Assembly: GCF_024519315.1 (NCBI RefSeq)
Contig: NZ_JANIIC010000036.1
Coordinates: 47,117-111,116 of the forward strand
Direction: 5' to 3'
DNA: 64,000 nucleotides
DNA from: Streptomyces malaysiensis subsp. samsunensis
Lineage (GTDB): Bacteria > Actinomycetota > Actinomycetes > Streptomycetales > Streptomycetaceae
The position numbers and the translations under genes are program-made. The notes beneath the pieces were generated by a model. The model was not told where the DNA came from. It ran no database searches and worked only from the letters and a program-made list of their open reading frames with translations. Position 1 is the stretch's first letter. Each line of letters begins with the position of its first letter. This document shows, in pieces, positions 25,365 to 34,296 of this stretch.

Positions 25365-27314
25365 TCACTTCTTCGCGGCCGCGGGCACCTTCACCCACAC
25401 CGCCTTCGACGGAGTGCCCTGGTCGTCCACCGCGTTGAGCATGTACCACCCCGGCGGCACCAGCGACGCGTCCTTCGGGAGGGTCACCGTCACCCCGTCC
25501 TTGGTCCGTGTGAAGTCGAGTGCGATCGACCGCTGCTCGACATTGGTCACATGGGTGAAGGAGCCGGGCCGGATCAGCCGCATTTTGGTGATGGCCGATG
25601 CGTGCGCGGTCCGGTAGGTGGTCTTGGCGCCGAGCTTGACGGTCTTGGGCGCGCCGCCGGCCAGCTTCGGACGGGAGTCGCGGAAGAGATACGGCGGGGT
25701 GTAGAGGTCGATCTGCTGCTGGAACTCACCCGGTGTGGTGTTGGCCTTGTCGGCGAAGAGCGAGTCCGAGCCGAAGGTCATCACCCGGCCGTCCGGCAGG
25801 AGCAGCGCCCCCGAGTGGTAGTTGCGGCCCACCAGCGGGTCGGCCACGCCGCGCGAGGTGTTGGTCCTCGGGGTGTAGAGCTCGGCCTTGAGCACATTGC
25901 TGGCGCCGCGGCCCCGGTAGTCGCCCGAGCCGTTCGTGGTCAGAACGGTGTCATCCGGGAGGATCACACTGCTCGGATAGCGTGCCTTCGCATATAGATC
26001 GGGACCGTTTTTGAACCGTGGCTTATCGGCGTGCAGATCGACGATCCGGGTCTTCGCCGTGGACGTGGGGTCCTCGCCGACCCCGCCCCCGCCCAGCACC
26101 ATGAACCGCTGGTCCTGTGCGGGCGGCAGCAGTACGGACATCGACGTCTCCAGGGCGTCCGGGGCGCTGATGCCCGGGACCACGTCGAACCGGTTGCTCT
26201 TCGGATCCCAGATGCCGGGGGTGCGGCCCTTGTCGGCCGGTCCGTATCCGGCGTTCGAGCCGGTGTAGAAGATCCGGCCCTTGTCGGTCAGGAACAGTGC
26301 GGGGTAGGTCGGGAAGAAGCGCTGCTTGGGCAGGTACTTCCACTTCTTGGTCTTGGGGTCGTAGATCTCGTTCTTCCCCGGCACCACCTGGCCGATCTCG
26401 TCCAGTCCGGAGACCGCGAGCACCTTGCCGTCCTTGAGGGGGGTCAGGGTCGGGTACCAGCGGGCCTCGTTCATCGGATCGACCGGGATGTACCGCTCGG
26501 CCTCCGGGGCGAATTCATACGCCTGCTTGATGCCCTGGAAGTCCTTCTTGTCGAACGACAGCTTCTGCGCGATCCCGTAGAAGTTCTGCCGGTCCTTGCC
26601 CTTCAGCCCGGGGATCCGGTAATTGTCCTCGGTGCCGGTCTGGTACTTCTTGCCCTTGCGCAGCGCCTCCACATAGACCCGCGCCGTGCTCGCGGTGACG
26701 GTGACCTTCCCGGTCTTGGGATTCTTGGTCTTCTTGGCGCGCGGAACGAGCAGCGGATCCTTCGACTCGAAGGTCTTGCCGTTCTCCTTTCCCGTGAAGC
26801 GGGTCCCGGCGGGGAGGGTTTTCGGCTTGTCGGGGCTCTCGTTGTGGACGAACATCAGTCCGCCCGCCTTCTCGACATCGCCCTTGAGCTTCTCATAGCG
26901 CTGGGTGCCGCCCGCGACCAGCAGCTTTCCATCCGGGAGCTGGCTGTGCCCGGAGCAGAAGAGGTCCTTGGGGGTCGGAATGTTCGTGAAGGTGTTCTTC
27001 TCCGGATCCCATAGAACGCTGCGGAATGATTTGGCGGCGAAGTTCTTGGCGTTGTTCCCGGAGCCGGCCACCAGCAGCACCTTTCCGGTGTGCAGCAGGG
27101 CCGCGTGGATCGTATTGATCCGGTATTGGTCGGGGACATTGACCACATCCCAGTGGCCGTTCTCCGCCTTGTACTCCGGTTGGTTGATTTTGTAGGCGTG
27201 GTACTTGTCCGAGCTGAAATGGTAGAGGGCCGGGCCGTTCATCCCGGCCAGCACGATCACAGCAGCCGCACCGATCCCGAAGCGGCGGGTGCGGCGAGTC
27301 GGTCGGTACTTCAC
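25365..27314 (-). CDS. glxA: GlxA-like radical copper oxidase
   Basis: 649 residues, the size of Streptomyces GlxA. N-terminal basic membrane anchor (about 11-32), seven-bladed Kelch-type galactose-oxidase fold and a C-terminal DUF1929-like domain. The Tyr-Cys cofactor residues are visible: Cys120 in LFCSGHS, Trp286-Tyr287 in EARWYPTLTP, and Tyr-His in GRNYHSGALLLPDG. It oxidises a glycan or small aldehyde at hyphal tips and works with CslA in making a beta-glucan. It lies 3 bp downstream of cslA. The gene is intact although cslA is not. Confidence 0.93.
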   Translation of the reverse strand: MKYRPTRRTRRFGIGAAAVIVLAGMNGPALYHFSSDKYHAYKINQPEYKAENGHWDVVNVPDQYRINTIHAALLHTGKVLLVAGSGNNAKNFAAKSFRSVLWDPEKNTFTNIPTPKDLFCSGHSQLPDGKLLVAGGTQRYEKLKGDVEKAGGLMFVHNESPDKPKTLPAGTRFTGKENGKTFESKDPLLVPRAKKTKNPKTGKVTVTASTARVYVEALRKGKKYQTGTEDNYRIPGLKGKDRQNFYGIAQKLSFDKKDFQGIKQAYEFAPEAERYIPVDPMNEARWYPTLTPLKDGKVLAVSGLDEIGQVVPGKNEIYDPKTKKWKYLPKQRFFPTYPALFLTDKGRIFYTGSNAGYGPADKGRTPGIWDPKSNRFDVVPGISAPDALETSMSVLLPPAQDQRFMVLGGGGVGEDPTSTAKTRIVDLHADKPRFKNGPDLYAKARYPSSVILPDDTVLTTNGSGDYRGRGASNVLKAELYTPRTNTSRGVADPLVGRNYHSGALLLPDGRVMTFGSDSLFADKANTTPGEFQQQIDLYTPPYLFRDSRPKLAGGAPKTVKLGAKTTYRTAHASAITKMRLIRPGSFTHVTNVEQRSIALDFTRTKDGVTVTLPKDASLVPPGWYMLNAVDDQGTPSKAVWVKVPAAAKK

Positions 27315-27317
27315 TTC

Positions 27318-28949
27318 TTATCGTCCCCCAAGGGCGGGCTGCGTGTTCCGTTTCTCCCGGCGGACGGTCCACCGCCAGGCGATGATCGGGGCGGCTGCGA
27401 CAGCCAGGGCAAGTGATGCCCAAACGGTCATCGCTGGATGACTGTGGCCGAAGTAGAAGGAAGAGGCGAGCGACCCGCCGAAGATCACCAGGAAGAAAAG
27501 ATGGATCTGGAAGGTGCCGAAGAGGGTGTCGGGGCTCGCGGAGTCGCCCTTCGGCGTCACCACGAAGCGGCTCTTGCGGCGCAGCACGGTATCGAGCAGC
27601 GAGCGGGCGTAAATGGGCGCGGCCAGCGCAGACATGACCATTCCGGCTACTCCGCCGGAGCCCTCCGGCTCATGGGGAGAAACGTTGTGTCGCCGGTTCC
27701 AGACGTAGAGGCCGATCTGGAGTGCGGAGACATTGCCGTAGAGCATCATCCAGATGGCGGGGTCGATCTCGACACCGGAGGCGCCGAAGCCCAGGAACAG
27801 CGCGCAGCTCAGCGCGGCAAGGATCCAGTTGAGCGCCGACATCGGATAGAAGATCATCAGCAGGGAGTAGTTGAAGAGCCTGCCGGGCGGCAGCGAGAAC
27901 GGCGCCTTCCAGAGTTGTTTGACGATCGTCTCGTAGGTCCCGCGTGACCAGCGCAGCTGCTGGGTGAAGAAGTCCGTCCAGGCGTTCGGCCCCTCTCCGA
28001 CCGCCAGCACATCGGGGGTGTAGACCGACCCCCAGGCGCGGCCGGTGACCGGATTGCGGTGCCGGTGCAGTTCGAATCCGGTGGCCATGTCCTCGGTGAT
28101 CGAGTCGTACAGCCCGCCGATCGCCTTGATGGCGCTGATCCGCACCGCGTTGTTGGTGCCCACGAACATCGGGGCCCGGGGTACGCGTTCCCCGCCCGCT
28201 GGATCAGCGCGTGGAAGAGGAACTGCTGGCTCTCGGCGGCCTTGGTGACGGCCGCGTCGTAGTTGCCGTAGACCTGTGGGCCGACGACGAAGGCGATGTC
28301 CGGATCGCGGAAGTAGCCGAGCAGCCGCTCCAGATAGTTGGGCAGCGGCACATGGTCGGTGTCGACGGAGGCGAAGAAGTCGCACTCATCGCCGTGCGCG
28401 TCCAGCCAGGCGTTGTAGTTGCCGTGTTTGGTCCTGGCGCGGTGCGGGCCCTTGGGCTGGTTCCACTTCTCGACGCCCTTACGGGTGAAGTGGTAGACGT
28501 TCAGCCGCCGGCAGTGCGTTGGACGCGACGTTCATCGTCCGGAATAACTCGATCAGCCCTATCGAGACCAGCATCACCACGTCCATGACCGCGAGGACCG
28601 GGCCGGTGCCCTCCCGGCTGGTCCAGTGCGCGGGCTGCATCAGCCAGATCAGCAGCCCCAGCGAGACCAGCGGCGCGGCGCCGAGCAGCAGCGCCGCGCG
28701 GATCCGGTGCGGCTCCTGGGCGAGCAGACCGCGGTAGCGCACCCGGTACGGCGCGCCGGGTGCGGGCTGGGTCAGCGGCCCGGCGAGCCTGCTGTAGTGC
28801 TCGTAGTCGTACTTCGGCAGCGGCCGCCGCCGGGGCCGGTGGCGGTCCGGCGCGGTCTGGTGCTGCCGTGGGATGCGCAGGCGCGTGGTCGTGGACGAGT
28901 CGTACCCGCCGTACGGCGGATGTCGGGCGCCAGTCGGCGTCGACGTCAT
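27318..28949 (-). pseudogene. cslA: CslA-like cellulose synthase, broken by a deletion and a frameshift
   Basis: The GT2 family membrane synthase is spread over three frames. The N-terminal part (28949 to about 28510) has the cytoplasmic leader and two membrane helices up to FRTMNVASNA. It then jumps, with a frame change, to RLNVYHFTRKGVEKW, skipping about 70-80 residues that include the first catalytic Asp region. The part to about 28180 has DTDHVPLPNYLERLL. A missing G in CCCGGGCCCC near 28171-28180 shifts the frame again before MFVGTNNAVRI, TED, QQLRWSRGTYE and the C-terminal helices. A working copy would polymerise UDP-glucose at hyphal tips. Confidence 0.85.
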
Positions 28950-29346
28950 GAGTCACCCCCCCCGCGACTGCGTGCCGTCAAGTTCTGTCGGCCGCCTGGC
29001 CCCCCTTCGGCCGCAGGGGAACGATAGTGGAGGGAGCCGACCTTACGGACATAGAATGGCTACCTTCCGGATCTTTGCGTAGTAAACGAACTCGTTCCGT
29101 TCCTATCCTGCCGAGACGCGCCTCAATAGCCCTCTGGTCAGGGGAAGTTGAGGTGAAGGGCATCCACTACAGGGCTCGCAGCCCTGTTGGTGATCGCAAG
29201 TGTGAACGGTCTGTTTATCGAACAAACATGGGCAAGGGGTGGGTGTTGAGTCCCGGCTTGAAATCGGTCCATGGAGCCGCACATTGACACGGCCCCGTGC
29301 CCCCTCAGGGCGCCTTTCGTGCGGCGGCCGACTTCCGCCGATCCGC
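28950..29346. other. Non-coding region upstream of cslA
   Basis: 397 bp without a convincing gene. It is less GC-rich than its surroundings around 29040-29240, holds a perfect hairpin CAGGGCT-CGC-AGCCCTG at 29170-29186, and should contain the promoter of the leftward cslA-glxA operon. Confidence 0.5.
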
Positions 29347-30066
29347 TCAGTCGCGGTGCGCAGAGCGCAGCCGGATGCGGATGTTCCCGAAGTGGTCGCG
29401 GATCGCCCCTTCGGCCCGCAGGGCGTCCCCCGAGCGCACCGACTCCAGGATCTCCCGGTGCTGCTTGCAGGTGACCTTCGGGTCGGTGGGCACGTCCACG
29501 AGGTCGGTGCGCACCCGGTGGAAGGCGTCCCAGAACGCCTCCAGCACCTCGCTCAGCAGGGTGTTGTCCAGGCTTCCGTAGAGCGCGGCGTGAAACGCCC
29601 GGTCCGTCTCGGCCCGCACCGAGCCCTCCGCGGCCTCCGCCTCCATCCGCCGGACGACCGCGTCCAGTTCGGCGAGATCCGCCTCCGGGATCCGCCCGGC
29701 CAGCCGCGCGATCAGCCCCGTCTCCACGGCCTCGCGCAGCTCCAGCAGCTCCAGCAGGCTGTCCTCGCCCCGGTAGTGCCCGGCGACGGTACGGAAGATC
29801 AGCCCCTCGATCATCGGCGCCATCGACATGGGCCCGACATACGTCCCGAAGCCGTGCCGGATCTCCACGATCCCCATCGCCTGAAGCGCCTTGAGCGCCT
29901 CCCGTACGGAGTTGCGGCTCACGCCGAGCAGCTCCATCAGCTCGGTCTCGGTGGGCAGCGGGGCGCCCGAGGGAAGCCGCTGGTCGACGATCAGCCGCTT
30001 GATGCGTTCCTGGATGTCGTTCGTCATCCCCCGTGAATGGGAATGCGAATGTGAGTGCGCCGCCAC
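29347..30066 (-). CDS. FadR-type GntR family transcriptional regulator
   Basis: About 240 residues. N-terminal winged HTH with PLPTETELMELLGVSRNSVREALKALQ described at about residues 40-66, then an FCD ligand domain: LELREAVETGLIARLAG, AETDRAFHAALYGSL and KQHREILESVRSGDALRA, with the metal-binding Asp/His pattern. The first residues carry a His-Ser repeat (HSHSHSHS). GTG 30066 has GGAGG five bases upstream; an ATG at 30027 is the conventional alternative. The target is unknown. Confidence 0.88.
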   Translation of the reverse strand: MAAHSHSHSHSRGMTNDIQERIKRLIVDQRLPSGAPLPTETELMELLGVSRNSVREALKALQAMGIVEIRHGFGTYVGPMSMAPMIEGLIFRTVAGHYRGEDSLLELLELREAVETGLIARLAGRIPEADLAELDAVVRRMEAEAAEGSVRAETDRAFHAALYGSLDNTLLSEVLEAFWDAFHRVRTDLVDVPTDPKVTCKQHREILESVRSGDALRAEGAIRDHFGNIRIRLRSAHRD

Positions 30067-30444
30067 CGCCACCTCCGATCCGAACAGCTTAGCGGCGGGG
30101 GTGCGAGCAGGTCAGATGTGTGGGGTGAAGGCCGCCCGGGCTACGGGGGCCTGCTTCTGGTCGAGGTGCTCGCGGGTTGCGTTGAGGCGCTCGTGGGTTG
30201 CTGGGGTATCGGGGAGCGCCGGGGTCCTGGTGGGCCGGGGTCCTGGGTGAGCCGGGGTCCTGGCAAGAGCGTGTGGGTGCGGATCACCGAGGCGAGGTGG
30301 CTTTGAGCATGGGGCCGGGGGTGGGGGGCCGGGGCCTCGCCGCCGGCCGCCGGGTCCGTGGGGGTCGGTGCCGTGGCGGCTTCCGTGCCCAGGGGCCGGA
30401 GCCGATCCGGAGTGCGGGCCGCCGGGCCCCATAGCGGCCTCTCC

Positions 30445-30515
30445 GGGTACCCCTTCGGAAAACGCTTGATCTGAAGCAACTAATTTGTCAAACGGTTTCG
30501 AGAAGGGGGTACCCC
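30445..30515. repeat. Imperfect inverted repeat with GGGTACCCC ends
   Basis: In the 825-bp non-coding stretch 30067-30891, CGGGTACCCCTTC at the left faces GAAGGGGGTACCCC at the right, with further partial pairing (GGAAAACG / CGGTTTCG). The centre is AT-richer (CTTGATCTGAAGCAACTAAT). Apart from this and the GGAGGGG ribosome site of the next gene I see nothing in the stretch. Confidence 0.5.
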
Positions 30516-30891
30516 AGGGGCGAGTGCGGCAGGTGCCAGGGTCCGGCAGTCCGGCAACGGCCTTTGCCGTGAGTGGCCTTAGCCGCTACCGGCGTGTACC
30601 CCGGCGGCCCGGCGCCCGGCGACGCAACCCACGCCCCCCACCCCCTGCCCCGCTGCTCAATTGCGCCGAAGGCGCGAGACGGCGCCGCACCCGACAGAAC
30701 GGAGCAGCCCAAACCCCTCCCGCCCCCCGAAGCGTGGCTCGGTGTGATCGACCGGCGCACCAGCGGCGGCCGACCCCGGGCGCGCCACGGTGCGCCGGGG
30801 GCCGGGCCCTGGCGTGTGTCCCTCCGGTGCGGAAGATTCTGCTGCGCCATCAATTCGGTGCATTGCCGAATGTGTCGCACTGGAGGGGAAC

Positions 30892-31482
30892 ATGTCGCCT
30901 ATTCGCATCTTTGTCGCATCGCTCGCCGTCGCCGGCGTGCTGGCCGGTATGGGGGCCGGCACCGCGACGGCCGCCGCCGTCAGCCGCTTCGACGACGGCA
31001 GCTTCGAGACGCCCACGGTGGGGGCCAACACGTTCGTGAACCTGGGGACCGGTGTGTCCATCGGACCGTGGAAGGTCGCGGGCGGAAACGTGGACCTGAT
31101 CGGGGACGGCTTCTGGCAGGCGGCCGAGGGGAACCAGTCCGTGGACCTCAATGGTGGGGGCGCCGGCACCGTGGCGCAGACCTTCACCACGGTGCCGGGC
31201 AAGAAGTACTCCGTGACGTACTCCCTGGCGGGCAACCCGGGTGGCGGCCCGGCCGTGCGGACCGGAAAGGTGCTGGTGGACGGGCAGACCTTCCAGGACT
31301 TCAGCTTCGACGTCACAGGCAAGACGTGGACGAACATGGGCTATGTGACCCGGGAGGTGACCTTCGTGGCGCGTGGCACCTCCACGACGTTGGCGTTCGC
31401 CAGCACGAACAGCAGCGCCTACGGGCCGGTCATCGACGACGTCAGGGTCAGCTCCTGCACGCCCTGTCCCTCCTGCGACTGA
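30892..31482 (+). CDS. Secreted choice-of-anchor C (DUF642-like) protein
   Basis: 196 residues. Signal peptide of about 30 residues ends at TATAAA. A beta-sandwich domain follows, with FDDGSFETPTVGANTFVNL, the family-like WQAAEGNQSVDLNG, GTVAQTFTTVPGKKYSVTY and FASTNSSAYGPVIDDVRV. It ends in a Cys-rich tail CTPCPSCD. Such proteins are extracellular and probably bind carbohydrate. TGGAGGGG precedes the ATG; a strong terminator follows. Confidence 0.82.
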   Translation: MSPIRIFVASLAVAGVLAGMGAGTATAAAVSRFDDGSFETPTVGANTFVNLGTGVSIGPWKVAGGNVDLIGDGFWQAAEGNQSVDLNGGGAGTVAQTFTTVPGKKYSVTYSLAGNPGGGPAVRTGKVLVDGQTFQDFSFDVTGKTWTNMGYVTREVTFVARGTSTTLAFASTNSSAYGPVIDDVRVSSCTPCPSCD

Positions 31483-31490
31483 TCGCGTAA

Positions 31491-31526
31491 GGGAGCCCCC
31501 GGCGCCCCCGCGCGCCGGGGGCTCCC
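31491..31526 (+). terminator. Strong terminator hairpin
   Basis: GGGAGCCCCCGGCGC at 31491-31505 and GCGCCGGGGGCTCCC at 31512-31526 form a perfect 15-bp stem with a 6-base loop, nine bases past the choice-of-anchor gene. Confidence 0.8.
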
Positions 31527-31585
31527 CGGTTCTCCCCGGTTCTCCCCGGTTCTCCCCGGTTCTCCCCGGTTCTCCCCGGTTCTCC
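31524..31585. repeat. 10-bp tandem repeat GGTTCTCCCC
   Basis: Five perfect head-to-tail copies of the 10-bp unit plus flanking partial copies, beginning inside the terminator's right arm and ending before the next gene's stop codon. Confidence 0.9.
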
Positions 31586-31597
31586 GCGCAACTTCGC

Positions 31598-32092
31598 TCA
31601 GGTGACCACGCGCCGCCCGCGGGCCACGACGGATACCGCGCCCGTGCCGATGGCCAGGACGAAGGCGATGGTCATCGCCGGGTTGACGTATCCGGGGACC
31701 GCGGCGTCATAACTCCCGCCCTCGTCGAGATGGCAGGTGAAGCGGAGGGGAAGATAGTGCGCCTCATAGCGGTCGACCTGGGCCGCCTTGACCGCCCCGC
31801 CCGCCTTGGCGCACTCCTCGCGCATGTTGTCGTTCTCCATGAACATCACATGGAGCGCGCCCCATATGTACAGGGCGACGGCCGCGCAGACGGACAGCAG
31901 GGCGGTCCCCCCGAGCCATTCGTCCCGCGTCTTCCGGCGGCCGGTGCGCTTGGCGATGCCCGAGCCGAGCATGCCGATCAGGGTGAAGATGACGATGACG
32001 CCGATCAGGCAGATGAAGAGCAGCAGGATCGAGTCGTGCCCGCCAGCCGAATCGGCCGCCATGGATGAAGGGGATGAAGGTGCTTCGCTCAC
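31598..32092 (-). CDS. Hypothetical membrane protein
   Basis: 164 residues with three hydrophobic segments (about 22-44, 63-82, 136-155). A loop between the second and third carries two Cys residues (REECAKAGG and RFTCHLDEGG) that could form an extracytoplasmic disulfide. I do not recognise the family with certainty. It is on the same strand as the TMEM175-like gene just upstream. Confidence 0.65.
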   Translation of the reverse strand: MSEAPSSPSSMAADSAGGHDSILLLFICLIGVIVIFTLIGMLGSGIAKRTGRRKTRDEWLGGTALLSVCAAVALYIWGALHVMFMENDNMREECAKAGGAVKAAQVDRYEAHYLPLRFTCHLDEGGSYDAAVPGYVNPAMTIAFVLAIGTGAVSVVARGRRVVT

Positions 32093-32161
32093 CGCGTCAT
32101 CCTGTTGTATTTCTCGAAGATGCAGTAGAGGGGCTGGCGCCCCGGCGGCGGGGAAGGTCCG

Positions 32162-32818
32162 TCAAGAAGCGGTCCACGCCGCGTGCTTATGCCTTCTGGT
32201 GTGGTGCCATGCGAGGCGGAACCGCACGGGAACGGCCAGCAGCCAGCAGTACTCCGCCGTGTCGGGCGAGACCATCGCCACCGGCACCGAGCTTCCGAAG
32301 ACGATCGCGACACCCACCGCCTGCTGGAGCGACTGGGCGATCAGCGGGCGCGGAACGTCGCTGTCGCACAGGCCGGGGTGGCCGAGGAGGCGGATCGCCA
32401 TCGCCGTGATCAGCAGAGCGGCCAGGGTGATCGTGCCGGCGTGCAGCGAGGTCGCGATCGCGTTGCTGTGGTACTCCGTGATGATCTTCGTCGGAAACGG
32501 CAGCGCGGCGACGAGGGCCATCAGCGTCAGGTCCAGGTAGAGCAGTGGACCGTCCACCACCTTGGCCATGCGGAACAGCCGGTGATGGGAGATCCACAGC
32601 GCCCCGACCACGACAAAGCTGAGCAGATACCCGGCGACGGACGGAAGCGCCTCCTCCTCCAGGGCGTGCCCGAGTTCGGCTGCGGGGAGGTCCTCGGGGA
32701 CCGTGATCTCCAGGGCGAGGAGCGTGATGGCGATGGCGAAGACCGCATCGGCGAACGCTCGTATCCGCTCGACGTCGATTCCGTGCAGAGGTCTCACTGC
32801 CAGGGGCTCCTGATTCAT
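32162..32818 (-). CDS. TMEM175/DUF1211 family potassium channel-like protein
   Basis: 218 residues. The diagnostic first-helix motif is RIRAFADAVFAIAITLLALE (the family F-S/A-D signature). A second conserved patch is VGALWISHHRLFRMAK, and about six membrane helices are present. Bacterial members form tetrameric K+ channels. It is divergent from the gene at 32976, with TGACATGTCA motifs between them. Confidence 0.9.
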   Translation of the reverse strand: MNQEPLAVRPLHGIDVERIRAFADAVFAIAITLLALEITVPEDLPAAELGHALEEEALPSVAGYLLSFVVVGALWISHHRLFRMAKVVDGPLLYLDLTLMALVAALPFPTKIITEYHSNAIATSLHAGTITLAALLITAMAIRLLGHPGLCDSDVPRPLIAQSLQQAVGVAIVFGSSVPVAMVSPDTAEYCWLLAVPVRFRLAWHHTRRHKHAAWTAS

Positions 32819-32880
32819 CGGGTCCGGTCGCTCGGGCGTCGTTCCGCCCGTGACCCGTGGGACTCTGCATATTACGTACC

Positions 32881-32968
32881 TGACATGTCAAACTGATCAC
32901 TGCCTCGTCTTTGAGCTGGTCCAACCGAGCACCAATAGCTTTGACATGTCGAAGTTGACATGTAGGTT
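32881..32968. promoter_or_regulatory. Divergent promoter region with repeated TTGACATGT operators
   Basis: A perfect palindrome TGACATGTCA at 32881-32890 overlaps the probable promoter of the TMEM175-like gene. Two more TTGACATGT copies at 32941 and 32955 lie in front of the rightward gene. For the latter, TTGACA at 32941-32946 and TAGGTT at 32963-32968 (16-bp spacer) would start transcription at about its ATG, giving a leaderless message. Confidence 0.5.
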
Positions 32969-32975
32969 GAAGTGT

Positions 32976-33398
32976 ATGAGCCTCTTCGAGGTCTTGGCCG
33001 CCGAGGCGGCCGTGGCGGCCCTCATCGCCCGCCAATTGCGTGGCGAGGGGCTCACCGGCCGACGGCTGATGCTGCTGCCCGTGGTCCTCACAGTGATCGG
33101 CATGGCCGACCTGAGCCGGCACGGCCGCCATCCGAATCGGCTCGGGCGGGCGCTCGTCCTCGTCCCGCGTGTGATGTCCTCCGGTATGGAGTTCACCCCG
33201 GAGCGGGACGGCAGGGCGTTCCCGGAGCAGGTGTCCCAGCGGTTCGCGCCCCCGCCGCTGGACGACGAGGCCCCAGCGCGACCGGGAGGCGTCCGCCGGG
33301 CGGCGCCGTACGCCGGTGGGTATCAGGGCGTTCGGCTGGATCTCATGCGCGGCCGCGGACAGCGGCGCCGGGCGCGCCGGTTCGGCGGCTGGAGATGA
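32976..33398 (+). CDS. Hypothetical protein, start resembling a DUF1453-type membrane protein
   Basis: 140 residues. The first 50 (SLFEVLAAEAAVAALIARQL, then LMLLPVVLTVIGMADL) look like the N-terminus of small actinobacterial membrane proteins. The remainder is Arg/Pro-rich with no membrane helices, as if the gene had been truncated or shifted. The ATG at 32976 sits right behind a probable promoter. Weakly supported. Confidence 0.45.
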   Translation: MSLFEVLAAEAAVAALIARQLRGEGLTGRRLMLLPVVLTVIGMADLSRHGRHPNRLGRALVLVPRVMSSGMEFTPERDGRAFPEQVSQRFAPPPLDDEAPARPGGVRRAAPYAGGYQGVRLDLMRGRGQRRRARRFGGWR

Positions 33399-33440
33399 CG
33401 GCCCGCGGGGCTCATGGTGATGAGCTCGCGCGACAGCGGG

Positions 33441-34007
33441 TCACCGTTGGCGCGGCGACCCGCTGTCGTCTCCCGTGGACCCCTGGCGCTTGTTGACGTG
33501 CTCGATCGCCCATAGCGCCCAGTCGCGCAGGGCCTGGTACTGGCGCAGGCCGTACTCCGAGGCGAGCTGTCCGAGGACGTCGAGGCCCTCCGGGGGCTCG
33601 ACGTCCCGCTTCTCGCGGAGCGCGCGGAGTTCGGACATGCGTCCCTCGGCGTGTTCGACGACGTCGCGCAGTGCGGTGACGGTCTCGTTCGGCTCCAGCG
33701 CTTCGAGCAGGAACAGCCGCAGGACCTGCTCGTTGCGCACCACGCCCTGCCCCCATGGCGAGAGCAGCCACTCCCTCAGCTCCTCGCGGCCCTTGTCCGT
33801 CACCGCGTAGGTCCGGCTTCGGCGGGCGCCCTCGTGCGTCACCTCGACGAGCCCTTGCTCCGCCATTCGAATCAGCTCGGGGTAGACGCTGGTGTGGCCG
33901 GCCTGCCAGGCGTACCGACCGAGGTCGCGCTCGAACTCCTTGCTCAGTTCGTAGCCGCTCGCGGGCTCGATGGCGAGGAGGCCCAGCAGTGCGTGCGACA
34001 GAGACAT
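33441..34007 (-). CDS. PadR family transcriptional regulator
   Basis: 188 residues. N-terminal winged helix of PadR type (MSLSHALLGLLAIEPASGYE, then GHTSVYPELIRMAEQGLVEV and RTYAVTDKGREELREWL) and the C-terminal dimerisation helices of the Vir_act_alpha_C type. It may bind the TTGACATGT repeats 500 bp away; PadR sites often contain ATGT and ACAT half-sites, but this link is inference. Confidence 0.9.
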   Translation of the reverse strand: MSLSHALLGLLAIEPASGYELSKEFERDLGRYAWQAGHTSVYPELIRMAEQGLVEVTHEGARRSRTYAVTDKGREELREWLLSPWGQGVVRNEQVLRLFLLEALEPNETVTALRDVVEHAEGRMSELRALREKRDVEPPEGLDVLGQLASEYGLRQYQALRDWALWAIEHVNKRQGSTGDDSGSPRQR

Positions 34008-34122
34008 AAGCGCATCTTACGGGGGTGATCCGCGGCCACCGGCGGCCGCGGCCCTTGATCGTCAAACGCCGATGGGCGCCCTCGGAAACCAAGGACGCCC
34101 AGGTCAGCGACATAAGCACTGG

Positions 34123-34196
34123 TGCGCCGCCAGGGACTCGAACCCCGGACCCGCTGATTAAGAGTCAGCTGCTCTAACCAACTGAGCTAGCGGCGC
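34123..34196 (-). tRNA. tRNA-Lys (anticodon CUU)
   Basis: On the minus strand the acceptor GCGCCGC pairs fully with GCGGCGC. The D arm is GCTCAGTTGGTTAGAGC, the anticodon loop CTCTTAA between GCTGA and TCAGC, and the T arm CGGGG-TTCGAGT-CCCTG. The discriminator is A and a genomic CCA follows (34120-34122). It reads AAG codons. Confidence 0.95.
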
Positions 34197-34296
34197 CCGC
34201 TGACGTGCAAATCTTACCCGACCCCGGAGGGTGCTCAGGCCGTCTCAACCCCGCGCCATTGGTATGGACATGACTATTACCCCTGGATACTCTCAA

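Noticed and set aside
30485..31490. Open frames starting upstream of the choice-of-anchor gene (30485, 30573)
   Set aside because: They lack ribosome sites and family-like sequence; the frame from ATG 30892 has a signal peptide and GGAGGGG.
31524..31585. CRISPR or attachment site
   Set aside because: Head-to-tail 10-bp copies without spacers, and no integrase nearby.
34120..34200. tRNA-Lys as an integration site for a mobile element
   Set aside because: No integrase, no second copy of the tRNA 3' end and no compositional shift were seen on either side.
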